Program-made: the position numbers and the translations under genes
NCBI GenBank assembly: GCA_000493945.1
Contig: AWNW01000012.1
Span: 49,874-69,220, forward strand
Length of the DNA: 19,347 nucleotides
Origin: Candidatus Hydrogenedens terephthalaticus JGI OTU-1
Lineage (GTDB): Bacteria; Hydrogenedentota; Hydrogenedentia; Hydrogenedentales; Hydrogenedentaceae
Reading direction: 5' to 3'
Shown: in pieces, positions 8,523 through 13,931 of the stretch
Numbering within the stretch: position 1 is the first letter of the stretch
Layout of the letters: the number at the start of each line of letters is the position of its first letter
The notes under the pieces: generated by a model
The model's database searches: none
The model's input: the letters and a program-made list of their open reading frames with translations, nothing else
What the model was told of the DNA's origin: nothing

Positions 8523-9950
8523 ATGCCAGAAGTAATTCAAACACAGGTTGCGGTTATTGGTGCAGGTCCCGGCGGTTATGGATGTGCCTTTATGTGTGCC
8601 GACTTAGGGCTACAAACAGTCCTAATTGATGTGGAAAAGAACCCCGGCGGCACATGCCTTTATCGAGGTTGTATTCCAACAAAAGCCTTACTTCATATAT
8701 CCCATGTGATTTCTAATGCGTTAGAGGCAGAAAAATTCGGTGTTCATTTCCAGAAGCCTAAATTAGATATAGATGAGATACGCAAGAATGTGCGGGGTGT
8801 CGTTGAACATTTAACGGGTGGATTGGGGCAACTGACAAAGTTACGGAATATCCATTATATTCAGGGAAGAGCCAGTTTCCTGGATTCAAACACATTAGAA
8901 GTTTTCCTGATGGACGGACGGGAATTACGCATAAACGCAGAATATACGGTTATTTCGGCGGGTTCAAGACCTGCTCTGTTCGGACAGCCGATTGACTCGC
9001 CAGATATTATGAATTCCAATACCGCTGTAAACATAGAGGAGATACCAGAACGCTTACTGGTTATCGGTGGTGGGTATATCGGATTGGAATTAGGCACTGT
9101 TTATGCCACATTAGGATCCGAAGTAACCCTTGTGGAACTTACCGATGGGCTATTACCCGGCGTAGACCGTGATTTAGTGCGGCCTTTAGAGAAACATTTG
9201 GAAAAAATTCTACATCAAATCCACTTAAAAACACTGGTCAAACAATTGAAACCGCAAAAAAAAGGCATTGCCGTGGAACTCGAAGGTGCAGAAATCAAAA
9301 AGCCACAACAGATTTTTGATAAAGTCCTTGTATCTGTTGGTAGAAAACCGAACAGCAGCGGTTTGGGCTTAAAAAATACAAATGTGTCTGTGGATGAAAA
9401 AGGCTTTATCCGTGTGGACGAACAAAGACGCACAACCGACCCGTGTATTTTTGCTATTGGCGATGTTGCTGGCGGAATGATGTTAGCCCATAAGGCAACC
9501 CACGAAGGAAGAACCGTTGCAGAAGTTATTTCTGGCAAGAATGTTGCCTTTGAGCCGCAAGCCATCCCTGCGATTGTCTTCACAGACCCTGAAATTGCAT
9601 GGTGCGGACTTACCGAAGAACAAGCCCGTGCAAAAAATATACCTATTCAAATAACCAAATTCCCCTGGTCGGCTTCCGGCAGAGCCATGACCATGTTTCG
9701 GGGTGAAGGCATAACAAAAATGATTACCCATGCCGAGACGAAGCAGATACTCGGTTTTGGCATCGCTGGAGCCAATGCAGGCGAACTTATTGGAGAAGCG
9801 ACCTTAGCAATTGAAATGGGTGCCACACCCGAAGATATTGATTTAACCATCCATCCACACCCGACCCTTAACGAAACCATAATGGAAACCGCGGGCGCCT
9901 TACTCGGTAGAAGCACGCACCTCTACCGCAAACCCCAACGAAAAGAATAA
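8523..9950 (+). CDS. lpd: Dihydrolipoamide dehydrogenase (E3)
   Basis: A 475-residue FAD flavoprotein that reoxidises the lipoyl groups and passes electrons to NAD+. The FAD-binding GxGxxG is G13-A-G15-P-G-G18. The redox disulfide is C45/C50 in GGTCLYRGCIPTK. The NAD-binding motif is V-I-GGGYIGLELG in the middle domain, and a second FAD motif A-I-GDVAGGMMLAHKA follows. The C-terminal interface domain has the catalytic His-Glu pair in HPHPTLNE. A near-perfect ribosome site, AAGGAGGT, precedes ATG 8523. The last codons, for KPQRKE, lie in a 60-nt segment that recurs at 11665-11724. No hairpin terminator is visible after the stop; a pyrimidine-rich 9-bp array begins 91 nt later. Confidence 0.96.
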   Translation: MPEVIQTQVAVIGAGPGGYGCAFMCADLGLQTVLIDVEKNPGGTCLYRGCIPTKALLHISHVISNALEAEKFGVHFQKPKLDIDEIRKNVRGVVEHLTGGLGQLTKLRNIHYIQGRASFLDSNTLEVFLMDGRELRINAEYTVISAGSRPALFGQPIDSPDIMNSNTAVNIEEIPERLLVIGGGYIGLELGTVYATLGSEVTLVELTDGLLPGVDRDLVRPLEKHLEKILHQIHLKTLVKQLKPQKKGIAVELEGAEIKKPQQIFDKVLVSVGRKPNSSGLGLKNTNVSVDEKGFIRVDEQRRTTDPCIFAIGDVAGGMMLAHKATHEGRTVAEVISGKNVAFEPQAIPAIVFTDPEIAWCGLTEEQARAKNIPIQITKFPWSASGRAMTMFRGEGITKMITHAETKQILGFGIAGANAGELIGEATLAIEMGATPEDIDLTIHPHPTLNETIMETAGALLGRSTHLYRKPQRKE

Positions 9951-9982
9951 CCCACAAACAAACTCACTACCATTAACTATCA
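9923..9982 (+). repeat. lpd 3'-end repeat, copy 1
   Basis: The last nine codons of lpd plus about 32 nt of downstream DNA. A clearly related 60-nt segment lies at 11665-11724. The longest exact block is GCAAACCCCAACGAAAA, followed after one inserted base by GAATAA, then AAACTCACTA, CCAT and TATCA blocks. Confidence 0.7.
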
Positions 9983-10041
9983 ACCATCATCCACCTTCCC
10001 CATATCCCTTATCACACCTTGCCCCATCCCACCCTACCTGT

Positions 10042-10212
10042 CCCATGTGTTTCATGTGTCCCATCTGTCTCATCTGTCTCATCCTTCCCATGTGTTCCAT
10101 CCGTTTCATGTGTCCCATTTGTCTCATCTGTCTCATCCGTCCCATTCGTCCCATCTGTCTCATGTGTCCCATCTGTCTCATGTGTCTCATTCGTCCCATG
10201 TGTCCCATCTAT
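10042..10212. repeat. 9-bp minisatellite array 1 (19 units)
   Basis: Nineteen contiguous 9-bp units of the form YYCATNYGT, mostly CCCATCTGT, CTCATCTGT or CCCATGTGT, counted by hand in register. Degenerate pyrimidine-rich DNA continues on both sides. The + strand is almost free of A and G outside fixed positions. Because 9 is a multiple of 3, several frames stay open and give false ORFs such as M-G-H-M-R-Q-M repeats on the - strand. The intergenic stretch 9951-10272 holds nothing else I can identify. Confidence 0.93.
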
Positions 10213-10272
10213 CTAATTTGCATTAAACAACCCTTCTAATCCATAATCCTCTCAAAAAAAAGGAGCGTCACC

Positions 10273-10848
10273 ATGTCCAACCGATTTATTCCTCCACACG
10301 GTGGTTACAAGAAACTCCTTTCCTACCGCAAAACAGAAATTATCTACGATGCGACCGTAGCGTTCTGTTCCCGTTTTATTAACAAACGCGACCGCACCTA
10401 CGACCAGATGATACAAGCAGCCCGAAGCGGTAAACAAAACATAGTCGAAGGTTCTAAAATTTCCGCCACATCGAAAGAAACAGAAATAAAACTTATAGGT
10501 GTTGCCCGTGCCAGTTTAGAAGAACTACTCACCGACTTCGAAGATTATCTACGCACCCAAAAATATTCTATTTGGGACAAAGACAGCAAAGAAGCCCTGT
10601 TTATTCGCCAATTAAGTAAGAAAGACAATATATCTTACGAACTTTACAAGGAATTTATAGAAACTCGTCCTGCCGATGTCGTCGCAAACATTATTATTTG
10701 CCTTATCCATCAAGCCAATTATCTTCTTGACAAACAACTACAATCATTAGAACAGGAATTCCTAAATCAAGGAGGTCTCCGCGAACGAATGTTTAATGCC
10801 CGTTTAAAAACCCGCGAAACAAAACCTCCCAATATTCCCCAAGATTAA
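10273..10848 (+). CDS. Four-helix-bundle protein (23S rRNA IVS-protein/Avd-like family)
   Basis: 191 residues. The core AARSGKQNIVEGSKIS, followed by LIGVARASLEELLTDFEDYLR, matches the four-helix-bundle family that includes proteins encoded in 23S rRNA intervening sequences and the Avd proteins of diversity-generating retroelements. The N-terminus (FIPPHGGYKKLLSYRKTEIIYDATVAF) and total length fit the variant NCBI calls 'four helix bundle suffix domain'; I recall this from memory. Function is unknown for stand-alone members; Avd binds nucleic acid and the retroelement RT. No RT is in this window. AAGGAG lies 8 nt before ATG 10273. The gene is bracketed by 9-bp arrays 1 and 2. Confidence 0.8.
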   Translation: MSNRFIPPHGGYKKLLSYRKTEIIYDATVAFCSRFINKRDRTYDQMIQAARSGKQNIVEGSKISATSKETEIKLIGVARASLEELLTDFEDYLRTQKYSIWDKDSKEALFIRQLSKKDNISYELYKEFIETRPADVVANIIICLIHQANYLLDKQLQSLEQEFLNQGGLRERMFNARLKTRETKPPNIPQD

Positions 10849-10888
10849 ATCCAACTTACACCTCTTTACTTTCATTTATCCTGCTTAT

Positions 10889-10951
10889 CCCATCTGTCCC
10901 ATCCGTCTCCTCCGTTCCATTCGTCCCCTATGTCCCATCCGTCCCATTCAT
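10889..10951. repeat. 9-bp minisatellite array 2 (7 units)
   Basis: Seven in-register units related to array 1, on the same strand, starting 40 nt after the four-helix-bundle stop. The last three units (CCCCTATGT, CCCATCCGT, CCCATTCAT) match the last three of array 3 with one difference, so arrays 2 and 3 share a right end. The stretch 10849-11153 otherwise holds the left repeat listed next, and AT-rich DNA with a 21-codon ATG frame at 11071-11136 that I do not call as a gene. Confidence 0.9.
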
Positions 10952-10964
10952 TTTTCTTTCCTAT

Positions 10965-11042
10965 ACCGCATAACTCGCTTATCCCCTTTTTCTTCTTTCC
11001 CTCCATTTTTCCTCACCACTCCCTTTTTATTACAATAAATCG
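10965..11042. repeat. Left cassette repeat, copy 1 (~78 bp)
   Basis: This T/C-rich segment recurs at 11915-11993. Shared exact blocks are ACCGCATAACTCGCTTATCC, TTTTATTACAATAAATCG and CCTCACCACT, with small differences in the pyrimidine tract between them. It lies between array 2 and the small gene at 11154. Confidence 0.88.
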
Positions 11043-11153
11043 AGGTCTCATACAATTAAAGAATAATAAAATGAAAGTTAATATGAAAACAGTAAGACTA
11101 ATTAAGTATAAAATTAATCTTAACAGGAATATTTAAACTTTGGAAGAGATAAT

Positions 11154-11375
11154 ATGCTAAATAGAGAATCAGTAAAAGAATTTTTAGACGAAGAACTCGA
11201 TGGAATAGAAATCCCTGATGAAGTATCTAATGATACCCTTGTAGAAGCATTCTGTAAGTATGTTGAAGATGACTACTACGAGTGGTTAAAAGATAATTTC
11301 AAATCATTTTTTAACTATGGAAATCCTGATTGGAAGTGGATAATAGAGAAAATAAAAAAATATGAGACTGAATAA
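11154..11375 (+). CDS. Small acidic protein (73 aa), unknown function
   Basis: 73 residues, rich in Asp, Glu, Tyr and Trp (E-F-L-D-E-E-L-D-G near the start, Y-V-E-D-D-Y-Y-E-W in the middle, ending in a Lys/Glu helix). It is soluble, with no signal or membrane segment, and I do not recognise a family. GGAAGAG lies 5 nt before the ATG. It sits between the left cassette repeat and a methyltransferase fragment, the same position that the unrelated 88-aa gene occupies in the next unit. The strongly acidic character would suit an antitoxin, immunity protein or anti-restriction-type mimic, but nothing in the sequence shows which. Confidence 0.6.
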   Translation: MLNRESVKEFLDEELDGIEIPDEVSNDTLVEAFCKYVEDDYYEWLKDNFKSFFNYGNPDWKWIIEKIKKYETE

Positions 11376-11623
11376 TATGTAGGGACTTTCCTACGCAAAA
11401 TTATGGAGATAAACCACACGGGGACAATAAGTATCCTAGAGTTACACCTGCTTTTGTTATCTGGAATTTATTACAGAGATATACAAAAGAAGGAGACTTA
11501 GTACTAGACCCTATGTGTGGCAGTGGAACCACTATAGATGTTTGTAAGGAAGAAAATAGAAATTGTATTGGCTTTAATATAGTCCCTTATAGAGATGATA
11601 TAAAACAAGCGGATGTAAATTAG
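11372..11623 (+). pseudogene. DNA methyltransferase C-terminal fragment (N6/N4 type), copy 1
   Basis: The + frame beginning just after an in-frame TGA (11369-11371) has no usable start codon and ends at TAG 11621-11623. It reads RDFPTQNYGDKPHGD, then YPRVTPAFVIWNLLQRYT, and then GDLVLDP-MCGSGTT, the SAM-binding motif I of DNA N6-adenine/N4-cytosine methyltransferases (11507-11533). The methyltransferase fold stops about 15 residues after that motif. The catalytic DPPY-type motif and target-recognition domain are absent, so the product would be inactive. It is a decayed remnant, probably of a restriction-modification or orphan methylase gene. Its first 83 bp recur at 12308-12390. Confidence 0.78.
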
Positions 11624-11664
11624 TAAAAAATAACAAGGCACCTTGCTTAATAGAAAGCCCATAT

Positions 11665-11724
11665 CTATTGCAAACCCCAACGAAAAAGAATAAATAAAAA
11701 TAAACTCACTATCCATAGTTATCA
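11665..11724 (+). repeat. lpd 3'-end repeat, copy 2 (degenerate)
   Basis: A second version of 9923-9982. In the matching frame it would read Y-C-K-P-Q-R-K against lpd Y-R-K-P-Q-R-K, but one inserted A shifts the frame past the lpd stop. Weaker similarity continues upstream to about 11651. It precedes array 3 just as copy 1 precedes array 1. The stretch 11624-12024 is otherwise filled by array 3, a short - strand frame and the second left repeat. Confidence 0.72.
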
Positions 11725-11757
11725 TATATCTTACCCATATATCCAATCGTATCTTGT

Positions 11758-11838
11758 CCCCTCCGTCCCCTCCGTCCCATTCGTCCCATCCGCCCCATCC
11801 GTCTCATCCGTCCCCTATGTCCCCTCCGTCCCATTCAT
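11758..11838. repeat. 9-bp minisatellite array 3 (9 units)
   Basis: Nine in-register units (CCCCTCCGT, CCCATTCGT, CCCATCCGT, CTCATCCGT and variants), same strand as arrays 1 and 2, ending in CCCATTCAT as array 2 does. Confidence 0.92.
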
Positions 11839-11957
11839 CACTCTTTCCCATCAGGTCGCTTAATATGAGTATCAATCCCATACTTCTCATATACATCAAA
11901 AATCTCCTCGCAAAACCGCATAACTCGCTTATCCCCTTTCTCTTTCGCTTTCTCCAT
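11838..11957 (-). pseudogene. 39-codon frame, probable C-terminal remnant of a lost gene
   Basis: On the - strand an ATG at 11957 opens a 39-residue frame ending in TGA at 11838-11840. It contains KRVMRFCEEIFDVYEKYGID and then THIKRPDGKE, which looks like a real protein end rather than repeat translation. A stop lies just upstream in frame and no clear ribosome site is present. The frame crosses the left cassette repeat into DNA unique to this unit; the equivalent 63 nt are missing beside copy 1, where the frame also shifts. I do not recognise the family. It could instead be a very short real gene. Confidence 0.35.
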
Positions 11958-11993
11958 TTTCCCTCACCACTCACTTTTTATTACAATAAATCG
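11915..11993. repeat. Left cassette repeat, copy 2 (~79 bp)
   Basis: Second copy of 10965-11042, with blocks in the same order and orientation, ending in TTTTATTACAATAAATCG 32 nt before the 88-aa gene. Confidence 0.88.
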
Positions 11994-12024
11994 GATATTG
12001 CCACAAAACATCAAAGGACAAAAA

Positions 12025-12291
12025 ATGAACAGGAAACAAATTGATCAAGAATGGGAAAGGTTAAATCATGAACTTTTCGAAAACAAACCCGAAGTAAATG
12101 AACCTTATCCATCAGATATTATCAGAAGGAGAGAATTACTGCTTTTTGCACAAGTGCATTTGGGCAATATTATGGAAGCCCAAAATAGGAACGATAAAGA
12201 AAAAGAAGATTTTGAGACTGAGATGTATCATATAACAATGTCAACTTATTACAATTGGGATAGCAATGAACACAACAAATCTAAAAATTGA
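12025..12291 (+). CDS. Small helical protein (88 aa), unknown function
   Basis: 88 charged residues, mostly helix-forming (MNRKQIDQEWERLNHELFEN, then SDIIRRRELLLFAQVHLGNI), with a Thr/Tyr/Asn-rich end. No membrane segment, signal peptide or family I recognise. The frame opens upstream at a TTG (11998), but AAAGGA lies 7 nt before ATG 12025, which I use. It stops with TGA, unlike the TAA of most neighbours. It occupies the same slot between left repeat and methyltransferase fragment as the 73-aa gene, yet shows no similarity to it. Confidence 0.6.
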   Translation: MNRKQIDQEWERLNHELFENKPEVNEPYPSDIIRRRELLLFAQVHLGNIMEAQNRNDKEKEDFETEMYHITMSTYYNWDSNEHNKSKN

Positions 12292-12307
12292 AACTACCAC
12301 GATTTGA

Positions 12308-12397
12308 GACTTTCCCACGCAAAATTATGGAGATAAACCACACGGGGACAATAAGTATCCTGGAGTTACACCTGCTTTTGTTATCTGGAAAAATTAG
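12308..12397 (+). pseudogene. DNA methyltransferase fragment, copy 2 (truncated)
   Basis: Positions 12308-12390 match 11384-11466 at 81 of 83 bases. The frame reads DFPTQNYGDKPHGD, then TPAFVIW, then K-N and a TAG at 12395-12397. It breaks before SAM motif I, so it cannot be functional. The break point is exactly where the similarity to copy 1 ends. Confidence 0.78.
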
Positions 12398-12422
12398 TGA
12401 TATGACTTACAACATATAGCCA

Positions 12423-13169
12423 CTAAACTTTATCTTTCCAAGAATCAAATTCTTTCGGTAATATATTTAAAATTTCCCTACAATTCATTGAAAAGACATC
12501 GTATGTAAGTCTGAACTGATTGATTATTGTAGTAAATTTCCGTAGATTTCCAGGAACATCCTGAGATGTTGCATTTTTTTTGGGTTTTTCTTTCTCTTCA
12601 TCCCAATACAACTTTTTCGCTGCCTTGATTATTTCTGGGTAAGAAATAATATAACCATAGTTCCCCATATGGTCAATAAAATCACTTATTACATAAACCG
12701 GGGTATACAAGAATAAATTAATCAGGTCTTTACTTAAATTTAAATTATAAAACCAATACGCTCCCCAAACTAAATGAACATAATATCTTCTTTCATTATC
12801 CGTAAAAATATATCTCTCCCATCTACCTATATTATTTCGCTTATTTGTTAATTGGTCAAACCAAATATATGCAAACCAACTAAACAATCCTTCTCTTTTT
12901 TCCTTTGATAATCCCTCCACTACATCTCTGGTGATTCCATGTTTTTCAAAAACATCCTCCACTAAATATTTTGCTAAATCCATCCTTGTCTTAAAAATTA
13001 TATCTAAATCAATTTCTACCTCTTTTTCTTTGAACAAAAAAATATCTGAATATCTCTCTTCATTTAAATTAGGTATTTTTGTGTTTATTTTATCTTTTAC
13101 GGTAATTAGAAAATCTTTGAATCTTGATATTCCTAATTCGTTTAATATGCGGATAGAAACTATTGGCAT
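12423..13169 (-). CDS. Uncharacterised aromatic-rich protein, third gene of the GHKL operon
   Basis: 248 residues; I cannot name a family. The N-terminal ~60 residues are mixed (PIVSIRILNELGISRFKDFL). The centre is unusually rich in Trp, Tyr and Phe: LFSWFAYIWFDQLTNKRNN, then R-R-Y-Y-V-H-L-V-W-G-A-Y-W-F-Y-N, then F-L-Y-T-P-V-Y-V-I-S-D-F. The C-terminus has F-T-T-I-I-N-Q-F-R-L-T-Y-D-V. These segments look like conserved helices of a soluble protein rather than membrane spans. I see no nuclease or NTPase motif. An upstream TTG at 13190 would overlap the previous gene; ATG 13169, 4 nt after that gene's stop, is preferred. The gene ends in TAG. Confidence 0.78.
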   Translation of the reverse strand: MPIVSIRILNELGISRFKDFLITVKDKINTKIPNLNEERYSDIFLFKEKEVEIDLDIIFKTRMDLAKYLVEDVFEKHGITRDVVEGLSKEKREGLFSWFAYIWFDQLTNKRNNIGRWERYIFTDNERRYYVHLVWGAYWFYNLNLSKDLINLFLYTPVYVISDFIDHMGNYGYIISYPEIIKAAKKLYWDEEKEKPKKNATSQDVPGNLRKFTTIINQFRLTYDVFSMNCREILNILPKEFDSWKDKV

Positions 13170-13173
13170 AAAT

Positions 13174-13929
13174 TTAGTCCCCGTTTTCAAGAGTATATTT
13201 ACTTTTTATTTGTTGACAAAACTCACAAACACAATTGTTTATCCATTCAAATATTTCTGCTGGATTATTTTCTTCATTAAGAGGAGGATTACCTACAAAT
13301 TTTTTTGCAAACCTAATCCAATCATTTTGCCATCCACCTTCAATTTCCATAGCTTCCTTATTATACTTTTCATAGAAGAAAATATGGCATAATATTTCTC
13401 TAAACACCGCTGAATATATACTCAACCCCAACTTTGAGTCTCTTTTTAATAATTCCTTGAAATCATTTGGCTTAGAATTTAAAACTAAAATAGGACCCTC
13501 ATCTTCATCATATTCTATTTTCCAGGGAAGATTTCCCATATCCCTAATCTCAAGAGGAATAATACCTTTTTGTGTTCTTCGCCAATTTAAAGGTTTAATC
13601 CTATCTGCTCTTGCAATAATCTTATTTCCTTCAAACTCATTAACTACTAGTATTCTAAGTCTAACACTACTTATTGAATTTTTAAATTCGTCTAAATTTT
13701 TATCCTTGGGTAAACTCAATACTTTTACAGTACCCAATGAAAATCTTTTTATTCTGTCTCTGTAATAAAATTCCAAATATACCTTTGAATTTATATTTTT
13801 AATGTCAAGGTCATTTAAATCTATTTCTCCATCGAAATAGTAATCGCCATTAGAGCCTCCACATATTTTAATCTTTATTTTCTCTCTTAAAATCTTTACC
13901 CTACCCGTATAATTGAAATGCCTCTTCAT
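13174..13929 (-). CDS. Uncharacterised two-part protein, second gene of the GHKL operon
   Basis: 251 residues; no family name known to me. The first ~115 residues are beta-rich (KRHFNYTGRVKILREKIKI, then D-G-E-I-D-L, V-Y-L-E-F-Y-Y-R-D and ILVVNEFEGNKIIARADRIK), suggesting a sandwich or barrel adaptor fold. The rest is mostly helical and contains F-R-E-I-L-C-H-I-F-F-Y-E, W-Q-N-D-W-I-R-F-A and a C-x-x-C pair (CVCEFC) near the end. It starts 2 nt after the stop of the ATPase gene and ends 4 nt before the next start, so the three are surely one transcript. No catalytic motif is apparent; a partner of the ATPase is the simplest reading (inference). Confidence 0.8.
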   Translation of the reverse strand: MKRHFNYTGRVKILREKIKIKICGGSNGDYYFDGEIDLNDLDIKNINSKVYLEFYYRDRIKRFSLGTVKVLSLPKDKNLDEFKNSISSVRLRILVVNEFEGNKIIARADRIKPLNWRRTQKGIIPLEIRDMGNLPWKIEYDEDEGPILVLNSKPNDFKELLKRDSKLGLSIYSAVFREILCHIFFYEKYNKEAMEIEGGWQNDWIRFAKKFVGNPPLNEENNPAEIFEWINNCVCEFCQQIKSKYTLENGD

Positions 13930-13931
13930 AA

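Noticed and set aside
9987..10239. Open frames on both strands across array 1, encoding M/C/P/I or G-H-M-R-Q-M repeats
   Set aside because: They exist only because a 9-bp repeat keeps every frame in phase. There are no ribosome sites and no non-repeat domain.
10930..11136. 68-codon + frame with a Phe/Pro-rich start
   Set aside because: It is translation of array 2 and the left repeat. The last 21 codons (from 11071) could be a leader peptide but have only a weak ribosome site.
11504..11746. 80-codon hydrophobic frame on the - strand
   Set aside because: It is antisense to the methyltransferase fragment, whose homology is clear, and shows no start signal.
10042..11838. Possible CRISPR array
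   Set aside because: Units are 9 bp and contiguous, with no spacers, and there are no cas genes.
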